Assembly (NCBI GenBank): GCA_001790855.1
Contig: MGDH01000028.1
Coordinates: 1-62,973 of the forward strand
DNA length: 62,973 bases
Direction: 5' to 3'
From: Candidatus Schekmanbacteria bacterium RIFCSPLOWO2_02_FULL_38_14
GTDB taxonomy: Bacteria > Schekmanbacteria > GWA2-38-11
The first letter of the stretch is position 1; every line of letters starts with the position of its first letter. Below, one piece after another: positions 26,524 to 34,551 of this stretch. The notes beneath the pieces were generated by a model. The model searched no databases and was not told the DNA's origin. It saw only the letters and a program-made list of their open reading frames with translations. A program made the position numbers and the translations under genes.

Positions 26524-26588
26524 GGGCATTTCTAAATTGGCAAAAACAGGACATTTCTATTTTGGCTTGACATTCCTAAAATAAATGT
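26524..26588. mobile_element. Direct repeats resembling a transposon end
   Basis: GGGCATTTCTAAATTGGC (26524-26541) and GGACATTTCTATTTTGGC (26549-26566) are spaced 25 bases apart, with a weaker third copy at about 26570-26587. Multiple internal repeats at element ends are typical of IS21-like elements. No transposase remains. The adjoining frame ends at this point. Confidence 0.45.
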
Positions 26589-26776
26589 TGACATTAATCC
26601 AGCTTATAAGATAGTATTCCACAAAATAAAATCTGTAATAATATTAAACTTTGCAAAGAGCTTTTAAAAGAATCTCAAAATAAGTATTGACATAATCACA
26701 GAAAATAATTATTATGAAATTTATAAGGGGTTTATTTAATAAATCATTAGAAAATCCTCTATAGTATTTAAAAAAG

Positions 26777-26806
26777 TTGACAAAAGCTGTGCATTCAGCT
26801 TTAATT
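26777..26806 (+). promoter_or_regulatory. Possible promoter of the secreted protein gene at 26960
   Basis: TTGACA at 26777-26782 is followed after 18 bases by TTAATT. The spacer holds the hairpin AAAGCTG-TGCATT-CAGCTTT, which could be an operator. The -10 match is weak. A spare AAGGAGGTGG at about 26870-26880 is not followed by a start codon. Confidence 0.35.
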
Positions 26807-26959
26807 AGGGACAAAGTTTTTATATGCTTCAAGTTATCGAATTAATAATTACAAAATTTTGTTTAATTAAGGAGGTGGTTTAAACCAATCTGATAAGGTG
26901 AGTTTGTTTTAAATAGTTTAAGATAAAAGGTTTTAAAAAAAAAATTTAGGAGGTGGAAA

Positions 26960-27592
26960 ATGAGAAAGAAATTATTTGTTTTATTGGGTATTCTTGTTTT
27001 GGCAGTAGTATTTACATTATCTACAACAATGGCTTCGGCAGCAAGCAAACAATTCGTTGTAAAATTCGTTAAGCAGGGGACGAAAAAACTTACGCTGGCA
27101 AAACCTTCTGCTAAAGGAGTAGTTACTAAAAACCTTACTGGGACAGCGGGTTCTAGGCCAAATATGACGATTGTCTACAGTGCACTCAAAAAAGGTACTA
27201 CAAACGCTACACTGACTCAAACATATACATCAAAAGTGGCTGGTGATGTAAGAGAACTTGTCCTGACTGCAGATTTAACAATAAAAACTAACAAAGCAGG
27301 GAGTAAAATTTCTAGCTTAACTATAATAGATAACTCATTCCACTATAATGGTACAGATAGTAAGGGCGCATCATTAGAGGGTGATGCTGAAGTCGACCCA
27401 ACAGCTGTTAAAGGCAAATTAAAGACTATTACAGTTAATATGAACTCTCTCCTTGACAGCGTTGAAAGTAAAATTGATACAATTACCAACAAAACTGGTA
27501 ATTATAATTATACTTGGACGCTCTCTAACATGCCAACAAAATACAGTGGAAAACTATTTAAGACGCTGAAAGGAACTCTCACTATACAATAA
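26960..27592 (+). CDS. Secreted protein of unknown function
   Basis: The protein has 210 residues and a clear signal peptide (MRKKLFVLLGILVLAVVF, cleavage near ASA-ASKQ). The mature part is rich in Lys, Thr, Ser and Asn, has no cysteine, and alternates polar and hydrophobic residues (VVKFVKQGTKKLTLA, LVLTADLTIKTNKAGSK), which suggests beta-strands. It has no membrane anchor or sorting tail. I know no family for it. Strong ribosome-binding site AGGAGGTGG, its own terminator and isolation from neighbours suggest a well-expressed single gene exported through Sec. Confidence 0.75.
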   Translation: MRKKLFVLLGILVLAVVFTLSTTMASAASKQFVVKFVKQGTKKLTLAKPSAKGVVTKNLTGTAGSRPNMTIVYSALKKGTTNATLTQTYTSKVAGDVRELVLTADLTIKTNKAGSKISSLTIIDNSFHYNGTDSKGASLEGDAEVDPTAVKGKLKTITVNMNSLLDSVESKIDTITNKTGNYNYTWTLSNMPTKYSGKLFKTLKGTLTIQ

Positions 27593-27616
27593 GTTCCGTG
27601 ACAAAAAAGTTTTATT

Positions 27617-27650
27617 AAAAGCCCCGGTTTATCCGGGGCTTTTTTATTTC
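27617..27650 (+). terminator. Strong intrinsic terminator
   Basis: AAAAGCCCCGG pairs with CCGGGGCTTTT around a TTTAT loop and is followed by more T. It ends the secreted protein gene. The next 200 bases carry a degenerate copy of a CATTGAGAG-type dispersed repeat and no gene. Confidence 0.92.
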
Positions 27651-27867
27651 TTGTTTTTTTAAAATCCCTTCTGTATAATTTTTTTTATATTTATTAAACA
27701 CCTTTTGTCTTGATTTGAAATTTAAACTTTGTTGTTTAACCCAATAAGAATTTCTTCAATGACATTTACTGAGTTCTTGAGAAACCTGATTTATTGTCAT
27801 TGAGAGATAAGCGAGATAATCTCAGCTAAAAGTTGAAAGATATCACTCTTCACAATTATATTTACAA

Positions 27868-29316
27868 ATGATTCCATCTGACATCCAGATTTTAAAAAAA
27901 GTTAGACAGACTATAGAAAAATATAATCTGTTTGAGCCCGGAGATAAAATCATTGTTGCAGTTTCAGGTGGGGCTGATTCAGTTTGCCTTCTCAATATTT
28001 TAAACTCCCTTAAAAAAGACCTTAACATATCCATTCATATAGCCCACTTAAACCATCTCCTGCGGGAAAAAGAATCAGAAAGGGATGCAGAGTTTGTCAG
28101 GGAAACAGCAGAATTATTATTACTTCCCTTCACTATAGAAAAAAGAGATATCAAGGCACTTAAGAAAAAACTCAAAACATCAACTCAGGCAGCAGCCCGC
28201 ACAGCAAGAATTGATTTTCTTCAAAGGTTGAAAAATAAAATAAACGCATCAAAAATCGCCTTGGGACATACCCTTGATGACAGGGTTGAAACTGTTTTAA
28301 TAAACCTCATCAGGGGAAGCGGAGTATCAGGAATCGCAGGAATGGATTTTTTTAATCAGAAATATTCTATAATAAGGCCATTGATGGATATAACAAGAAA
28401 AGAAGTTGAAACATATCTCAGCTCAAAGAAAATAAAATTTGTAACAGATTCATCCAATGTAAAAAAAAATTATTTGCGAAATAGAATTCGCCTTGAACTT
28501 ATCCCGTTACTTGAAAATTCCTTTAACCCTCAAATCAGAAAAAGAATCGCAGATACTGCCCAGATACTTTCAGCAGAAGACGTCTATCTTGAGACACAGG
28601 CTGAAGAATTTTTTAAATTTATTCTCACCAAAGGCTCTAATGACCTCTGGTCCACAACTAAACTAAACAGGCAAGACATCAATGAATTAATTTTAAATAT
28701 TAATTTAATGAAAGTCATCCCTGTTCCAATTGTTTACAGAATAATCAGAAAAGCCTTATGGAGATTAAACAGCAATATCACAAATCTATCCTTTTCCCAT
28801 ACAGACAAGGTTTTTTCATTAATTACTGAAGGCAGGACAGGTGCTTCTCTAAATCTTCCAGGTAAAATTAAAGCCCAGAAACTCTACAATAAAATAATTT
28901 TTTCAAAATCAGATAAAAAAGAATTTCAATCCCTCAAAGAAACAAAAGTGGCAGTGCCAGGAAGAACAAAACTCTTGTATTTGAATAAAACCTTAAACAC
29001 TGTTGTTCTTCAGAAAAATTCTGTAAAATTTATTACAAAAGATAAAAATCTCGGATTATTCGATTACCAGAAAGTTAAACTTCCCTTAACCATTAGGAAC
29101 AAAAGGGATGGTGATATTTTTATCCCTCTTGGAATGGATAAACAAAAAAAATTAAAAAAATTTTTAATTGACATAAAGTTTCCTCAATGCAGGAGAAAAG
29201 AAATCCCTCTTCTTGTTTCCAGTGAAGAAATAATGTGGGTTGTTGGGGAAAGGATAAGTGATAAATTCAAAGTTACAACTTCAACCAAAGATGTCCTGCT
29301 TATAGGTCTTGTCTAA
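27868..29316 (+). CDS. tilS: tRNA(Ile)-lysidine synthase TilS
   Basis: TilS adds lysine to C34 of the CAU tRNA-Ile so that it reads AUA, an essential step. The 482-residue protein has the PP-loop SGGADS (33-38), then HLNHLLREKESERDAEFV, TARIDFLQ, LGHTLDDRVETVLINLIRGS and the Asp-Ser-Ser-Asn segment FVTDSSNVKKNYLRNRIR. The C-terminal domain for tRNA binding includes RNKRDGDIFIPLGM. No Shine-Dalgarno sequence is visible before ATG 27868, so the start is the best available rather than proven. The KaiC-like gene follows after 89 bases. Confidence 0.95.
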   Translation: MIPSDIQILKKVRQTIEKYNLFEPGDKIIVAVSGGADSVCLLNILNSLKKDLNISIHIAHLNHLLREKESERDAEFVRETAELLLLPFTIEKRDIKALKKKLKTSTQAAARTARIDFLQRLKNKINASKIALGHTLDDRVETVLINLIRGSGVSGIAGMDFFNQKYSIIRPLMDITRKEVETYLSSKKIKFVTDSSNVKKNYLRNRIRLELIPLLENSFNPQIRKRIADTAQILSAEDVYLETQAEEFFKFILTKGSNDLWSTTKLNRQDINELILNINLMKVIPVPIVYRIIRKALWRLNSNITNLSFSHTDKVFSLITEGRTGASLNLPGKIKAQKLYNKIIFSKSDKKEFQSLKETKVAVPGRTKLLYLNKTLNTVVLQKNSVKFITKDKNLGLFDYQKVKLPLTIRNKRDGDIFIPLGMDKQKKLKKFLIDIKFPQCRRKEIPLLVSSEEIMWVVGERISDKFKVTTSTKDVLLIGLV

Positions 29317-29405
29317 ATCCCGGAACAAAATAAAGTTTTTCTTGATTTTCTCACCATATTCCATATTATAAAAACAAATTCACAAATAAAGGGCTCAAAA
29401 AAACA

Positions 29406-30941
29406 ATGGATTTAGTTCCCACAGGCATTCCTGGTATGGATGAAATTTTATACGGCGGCTTGCTCAGGGAAAACTGCATACTCATTGAAGGTCCTGCCGG
29501 TTCAGGTAAAACAACAATAGGAATGCAGTTTATTTATAATGGAATTGTTAAATATAATGAGCCTGGCTTGATAGTAACCCTTGAAGAAAAGCCCAAAATG
29601 CTTTACCGGGATGCTTCAAACTTTGGATGGAACCTGAAGGAACCCGAAAATCAGGGAAAACTCAAAATACTTCCAACCTCCCCGCAAGCAATAATTGATA
29701 TGCTTAATAATCCTGAGAGCCACTTTCACTGTTTTTTTGAAGAATTAAAAATAAAACGGATTCTTATAGACTCTTTAAGCCACTTCAGAAGAATTACAGA
29801 TGAAGATATTGAACTCAGAAAAATTTTAAATAAATTTCTTTACAGCCTCACCACAAAACCTGCAACGATTCTTTTGACCAGAGAGATTGATTCTACAGGC
29901 GAAAATGGAATATCTCTTGAGGAATATATAGTGGATACTGTTATTAAAGTTTCCTATGATGCAAAGGGAAGCCGCAAGAGAGAACGTTTTATTGAGATTA
30001 TAAAAAGCCGTGGACAGGATCATATTTCAGGAAAACATCCCTTTGTTTTCGACTCAAAGGGTATTCAGATATTCCCATCTTGCCAGATTAGAGACTACGA
30101 GGTAGAAGATATAGAAACTGCTTCTCATGAAAAAATCAGTACCGGAATACCGGGATTAGATAAAATGCTTTCCGGAGGTTTAACAGAAGGAATGGCAACA
30201 ATTGTTGCGGGGAGCAGCGGAACAGGCAAAAAAACTCTTGGTCTTCAGTTTCTAAATGAAGGGTTTAAAAACAGAGAGCCTGGCATTTTTATAACTCTCC
30301 ACAACAAGCCTGAAGATATAGTAAATATGGCTTTTTCATATAACATAAACCTAAAAGATGCCTTAAAAGATGGGTTGCTTGAAATACTGTACCGTTCCCC
30401 GACAGACTTGATTGTAGATGAGCTGCTTTACTCAATCAAAAAAACTTTTAACCAGATGAAAGTCAGAAGAATAGTCCTTGACAGTTTATCAGATTTAATG
30501 AGCAGTATCTCAGACGAATCCTATTTGCGGGATTACATCTATACCCTGATAGACCTCTTTTCAACCTTCAAAGCCGCTTCAATATTAACTCTTGAAGTCA
30601 CAGAAATGTTTGGGAATTTCAGGATTGCCAATCAGGAGCTCTTTGGGCTTATACCAACTCTAATCTCCTTAAGATATGTTGAAATGGAAAGCGAGGTAAG
30701 GAGAGCTCTTTCTGTGCTTAAATTCAGAGGGTCAAACCATGATAAGGGTATACATGAATATATTATAACAGATGAAGGAATCAAAATAAAAACAAAATTT
30801 GAAGGAAGAGAGGGAGTAATGAGCGGTTCCCCCAAAAAAACAGATTTAAAAATAGAAGATATCCTTGCTAATATGGAACAATACGAAAGGACTTTAAAAA
30901 AACTTAAAGGAAAAGACAAGGAAGAAGAGATTAAGATATAA
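29406..30941 (+). CDS. Two-domain KaiC/RecA-like ATPase with a degenerate second domain
   Basis: The 511 residues form two tandem KaiC-type domains (about 1-235 and 242-480). Domain 1 is intact: Walker A GPAGSGKT (29-36), the catalytic Glu pair E60-E61 in IVTLEEKPK, and FGWNL. Domain 2 starts again with STGIPGLDKMLSGGL, but its Walker A reads GSSGTGKKT (269-277): the Mg-binding Thr/Ser after the lysine is Lys276. The Glu pair is replaced by H299-N300. I infer that only domain 1 hydrolyses ATP and that domain 2 is regulatory. There is no KaiA or KaiB, so a clock is unlikely. It is followed after one base by a histidine kinase gene, so they almost certainly work together. Confidence 0.9.
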   Translation: MDLVPTGIPGMDEILYGGLLRENCILIEGPAGSGKTTIGMQFIYNGIVKYNEPGLIVTLEEKPKMLYRDASNFGWNLKEPENQGKLKILPTSPQAIIDMLNNPESHFHCFFEELKIKRILIDSLSHFRRITDEDIELRKILNKFLYSLTTKPATILLTREIDSTGENGISLEEYIVDTVIKVSYDAKGSRKRERFIEIIKSRGQDHISGKHPFVFDSKGIQIFPSCQIRDYEVEDIETASHEKISTGIPGLDKMLSGGLTEGMATIVAGSSGTGKKTLGLQFLNEGFKNREPGIFITLHNKPEDIVNMAFSYNINLKDALKDGLLEILYRSPTDLIVDELLYSIKKTFNQMKVRRIVLDSLSDLMSSISDESYLRDYIYTLIDLFSTFKAASILTLEVTEMFGNFRIANQELFGLIPTLISLRYVEMESEVRRALSVLKFRGSNHDKGIHEYIITDEGIKIKTKFEGREGVMSGSPKKTDLKIEDILANMEQYERTLKKLKGKDKEEEIKI

Positions 30942-30942
30942 G

Positions 30943-32334
30943 ATGCATATTACATCTGATAAGTTTATAAAAGAAATTGCCAACACATTCAACAAAATAG
31001 AGATATTGAGTTTTTTCAATGAAAATTCTGGAACCATTGACTCTGCTGAAGGAATCAGCCAGTGGATAAGCAGAAAAAAAGATGAGATTTTACAGGACCT
31101 TGAAGATTTAGTTGACAGCGGTGTTCTGCAATCAGAAAAAGCAGGAGATTCCACTCTTTACAGATATTCACCCACGAATCAACTCCATAAAATAATTTCA
31201 AATATTCTCACAACAAAGAAACTATATCAGAGTAAAATCAAAGAGCTTGAGAAAGAAAAAGAAAATATTGAAGACCAGTTTTTAAAAGAAATTATCAGAG
31301 AAAAAAGCAAGACCGGAACAATAATAGAAAGTATGAATGAAGGTATTCTGGTGCTTAGCAAAAACCTTCAGCTTCTTACAATAAATAATGTGGCTAAAGA
31401 TATTTTTTCTATTAAAGAAGAAAAAGTATTGGGCAAGAGACTTTCAGAACTCACTGAGAACAAAGAAAATATACAGAAAATAGAAAAAATTCTTTTTTCT
31501 GGTAATAACTCTGAAGAAGACCTCTTGTTTGTCTTTAATAAAAACAACATCTATAAAATAAGCTTTTCGCTTTTAAAAGACGAGCACACTAAAGAATTGA
31601 TTGGTTATGTTTTAGTATTCAATGACATAACAAAAGAGAAGGAAACAGAAAAAATAAAAACTGAATTCATATCAATGTTTACTCATGATCTTAAAAACCC
31701 TCTGAATGCAATTATTTTAAACTCTGATTATCTTATTGAAAAAATACAGAAGCATGATGATGATACTGAAGCAAATTTTTTAAAGATGATAAACGACAGC
31801 GGAAAACGAATTCTCAGAATAATTGAAGACTTCCTGAGTGTTTCCATAATCGATGCAGGAATGTTAAAATTGAATTTCGATGAAGTTAATTATGATAAGC
31901 TTCTTTCATTAACTGCTTATACTTTTTCCTTTTTTGCAACTGAAAAAGGGCTGCAGATTGAAACAGAAATTCCATCTGGCTTTTCTTCTGTATGGGTCGA
32001 CCGCCTGCAGATGGAAAGAGTTCTTGAAAACCTGCTCAGCAATGCCATTAAATTTACTCCAAACGGAGGAAAAATAAAAATTTCAGCCTTTGAGAAAAAT
32101 GGTTCAATTTTTACCTGTATTTCAGACACAGGAATCGGCATTTCAAAGGGAGATTTGCCGAACCTCTTTAACAAGTACTACAGAAGTCAGAAAGTAAGCA
32201 ATATAAAAGGAACAGGGCTCGGGCTATCAATAGTAAAATCTATAATTGATGCCCATAAAGGAGAAATAAGCGTTGAAAGCGAGGAAGATAAAGGAACAAC
32301 ATTTACCTTTCAGCTACCAATTGGAAAGCCATGA
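30943..32334 (+). CDS. Soluble PAS-sensor histidine kinase with N-terminal winged-helix-like region
   Basis: The 463-residue protein has no membrane segment. Residues 1-90 look like a winged helix (IANTFNKIEILSFF, EGISQWISRKKDEILQDLED, LVDSGVLQ). A coiled coil follows (about 95-125), then a PAS domain (about 125-230; SMNEGILVLSKNLQLLTINN). The kinase core has H248 in FTHDLKNPLNA, the N box NLLSNAIKFTPNGG, G1 ISDTGIGIS and G2 GTGLGLSIVKSI. No response regulator is nearby. The tight link with the KaiC-like gene suggests that the ATPase is its partner or input. In other bacteria and archaea KaiC-like proteins are known to touch signalling proteins. Confidence 0.9.
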   Translation: MHITSDKFIKEIANTFNKIEILSFFNENSGTIDSAEGISQWISRKKDEILQDLEDLVDSGVLQSEKAGDSTLYRYSPTNQLHKIISNILTTKKLYQSKIKELEKEKENIEDQFLKEIIREKSKTGTIIESMNEGILVLSKNLQLLTINNVAKDIFSIKEEKVLGKRLSELTENKENIQKIEKILFSGNNSEEDLLFVFNKNNIYKISFSLLKDEHTKELIGYVLVFNDITKEKETEKIKTEFISMFTHDLKNPLNAIILNSDYLIEKIQKHDDDTEANFLKMINDSGKRILRIIEDFLSVSIIDAGMLKLNFDEVNYDKLLSLTAYTFSFFATEKGLQIETEIPSGFSSVWVDRLQMERVLENLLSNAIKFTPNGGKIKISAFEKNGSIFTCISDTGIGISKGDLPNLFNKYYRSQKVSNIKGTGLGLSIVKSIIDAHKGEISVESEEDKGTTFTFQLPIGKP

Positions 32335-32382
32335 TAAATCTGACGGAGTTTATAGTTTTAAATTCAGGGCTTAACTGTTTTT

Positions 32383-33237
32383 CTATTTTTCACAATTATT
32401 TTTATAAGCAACTAATGTATTTTTTAAAAGCATTGCTACCGTCATAGGGCCAACCCCTCCAGGAACCGGAGTTATAGCGCCTGCCACATTCTTTATTTCC
32501 TCAAAGTCACAGTCTCCAAAAAGTTTTCCATCTATTCTGTTTATTCCGACATCAATGACTATTGCATCATCTTTTACCATATCTCCTGTAATAAACTTTG
32601 CCTTCCCAATAGCAGCGATTAATATATCAGCCTGTCTGGTAATCTCTTTTAAGTCTTTTGTCCTTGAATGACAAATGGTGACCGTAGAATGTTGGTGAAG
32701 AAGCATTAGCGCTGTTGGTTTTCCGACAATATTGCTTCTTCCAACTATAACAGAATGCTTGCCTTTTATTTCGCTCCCTGTTCTCAGTATAAGTTCTATT
32801 ATTCCTGCGGCAGTACAAGGTTCCAAAAAAGCCCGGTTTAATACCAGATTTCCCATATTAATAGGATGGAGCCCGTCAACATCCTTTTCCGGGCTTATTG
32901 CATCCACTATTTTGTTTTCATTTATATGCCCCGGCAAAGGAAGTTGTACCAAGATTCCATCAACTTTTGCATTTTTATTTAAATCTGATATCAAACTTAC
33001 TACATCACTTTCAGAAACATCGCCCGGCAGCCTTTTCACTTCTGAACAAATTCCAACTTCAGAACAAGCCTTGCTTTTTCTGCCTACATAAATCTGCGAT
33101 GCCGGGTCATCTCCGACCAATATAACGGTTAAGCCGGGAGGCCTTTTGTATATAGGATTAAGCTGTTCGATTTCATTCCTTATTTTATCTCTTATCTCTT
33201 TTGAAACTGCATTCCCGTCAATAATCATTGGTGACAT
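32383..33237 (-). CDS. folD: Methylenetetrahydrofolate dehydrogenase / cyclohydrolase FolD
   Basis: Bifunctional enzyme that interconverts methylene-, methenyl- and 10-formyl-THF using NADP. Motifs: YVGRKSKACSEVGI (Tyr and catalytic Lys), DGILVQLPLPGHI, KDVDGLHPINMGNL, HSVIVGRSNIVGKPTALMLL, ATVCHSRT-like VTICHSRTKDL and ITPVPGGVGPMTVAMLLKNT. The frame is open from 33261, but ATG 33237 (MSPMIIDGNAV) has AGGAAGAG ahead of it and matches the family's usual start. Confidence 0.96.
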   Translation of the reverse strand: MSPMIIDGNAVSKEIRDKIRNEIEQLNPIYKRPPGLTVILVGDDPASQIYVGRKSKACSEVGICSEVKRLPGDVSESDVVSLISDLNKNAKVDGILVQLPLPGHINENKIVDAISPEKDVDGLHPINMGNLVLNRAFLEPCTAAGIIELILRTGSEIKGKHSVIVGRSNIVGKPTALMLLHQHSTVTICHSRTKDLKEITRQADILIAAIGKAKFITGDMVKDDAIVIDVGINRIDGKLFGDCDFEEIKNVAGAITPVPGGVGPMTVAMLLKNTLVAYKNNCEK

Positions 33238-33297
33238 ATATATTCTCTTCCTTATGAACAAAATAGTATCTCATCTTCTCTTAATTGCTACTGAAAG

Positions 33298-34476
33298 TTA
33301 AATATCAACATTTTCTGTTTCGCCGGGTTTTTTGTTTTTTCTTCCCTCTGATTCTTCAATTTTAACTTTTAAAATCTTCTCTTCCCCGTCTCTTAATACT
33401 TCAACATCAACCTCTTCCCCGGGAGTTGTATCTGCAACCATTCTTGGTAAATCATTTTTTTCTTTAATCTCCCTGCCATTAAATTTTACTATAACATCAC
33501 CGGCTTTTAATCCTGCTTTAAAAGCTGGACCATTTTCTCTGATTTTCTCAATATAAGCGCCTTTTTCATCCTGCAATCCTGATAGTGTTTTTATTCCCTG
33601 AAGAATCCTTGGCACCAACACACCCAGCCATCCTCTTGTCACTTTTCCATTCTCCTTAAGCTGCTTAATTATCTCTTTTGCCGTATTTGTTGGAATTGCA
33701 AACCCCAGCCCCTGAAGGCCATTTAAATTCAATGTGTTTATTCCAATAACCTCTCCTCTTGTGTTTATTAACGGTCCCCCGCTGCTTCCGGGGTTAGTAG
33801 AAGCATCAGTCTGGATAAAATCATCATACGGGCTAACACCGATAGACCTGTTTTTTGCGCTTACAATTCCTGCTGTTACTGTCTGTTCCAGCCCTACAGG
33901 GCTTCCTACTGCCATTACCCATTCCCCTACATCAATCTTGTCAGAATCTCCAAACCTTGGAACTGTGAGGTTTTCAGCCTTATCAATTTTTATTAAAGCC
34001 AAATCAGTTATAAAATCTTTTCCAATTATTTTAGCATCAAATTCTTTCCCACCCTCTAAAGAAACCTTGATATCATCTGCATTTGCTATGACATGATTGT
34101 TGGTTACAATATAGCCGTCCTTATCAATAATAATGCCTGAGCCAAGATTCCTCCTGTCGCTATCATCAAAAGGCTTATCAATGTCTTTGTCTGGCAAGTC
34201 ATTAATCCAAAATTTATTTTTAAATTTTTTGCCTCGAATTTTCAAATTCCCTTTTTCAAGAGGTTTTGTGGTATAAATATTGACCACTGATGGCTTGATA
34301 TCCCTTGCTATCAGAACAAAAGATGGAACTGCTTGTTTTTCATCTTCTATTGTCTGGCTGAACGTGTTTAGTGGCAGTATTGAAAGCAAAACAAGCCAAA
34401 TGAAAAAATAATTTATCTTTAATCCTGCTTTGTTTTTTTTAAGAATCATTCCCTTCTCATCAAATTCTGAATTCAT
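33298..34476 (-). CDS. HtrA/DegP-type periplasmic serine protease with one PDZ domain
   Basis: An envelope quality-control protease. A signal anchor lies at about residues 20-40 (INYFFIWLVLLSILPLNTFS). The trypsin-like domain has the triad His in IVTNNHVIAN, Asp in FITDLALIKID and Ser in TNPGSSGGPLIN. A single PDZ domain follows (RGWLGVLVPRI to GDEVDVEVLRDGEE-like end, about 280-370). One PDZ and 392 residues place it closer to DegS or short HtrA forms than to DegP, which has two. The start could be ATG 34476 or ATG 34449; the latter gives a more standard signal peptide. Neighbours folD and lnt lie on the same strand. Confidence 0.93.
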   Translation of the reverse strand: MNSEFDEKGMILKKNKAGLKINYFFIWLVLLSILPLNTFSQTIEDEKQAVPSFVLIARDIKPSVVNIYTTKPLEKGNLKIRGKKFKNKFWINDLPDKDIDKPFDDSDRRNLGSGIIIDKDGYIVTNNHVIANADDIKVSLEGGKEFDAKIIGKDFITDLALIKIDKAENLTVPRFGDSDKIDVGEWVMAVGSPVGLEQTVTAGIVSAKNRSIGVSPYDDFIQTDASTNPGSSGGPLINTRGEVIGINTLNLNGLQGLGFAIPTNTAKEIIKQLKENGKVTRGWLGVLVPRILQGIKTLSGLQDEKGAYIEKIRENGPAFKAGLKAGDVIVKFNGREIKEKNDLPRMVADTTPGEEVDVEVLRDGEEKILKVKIEESEGRKNKKPGETENVDI

Positions 34477-34551
34477 TTTTTAATTTATCAGCTGGAAACT
34501 TATCTCATTTTAACCCTGTATAAAAAACCAAAAAATTTCTATCTGAATAGT

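Noticed and set aside
29406..30941. Circadian clock KaiC
   Set aside because: There is no KaiA or KaiB, and the second domain lacks residues needed for KaiC phosphorylation chemistry; KaiC-like ATPases are common outside clocks.
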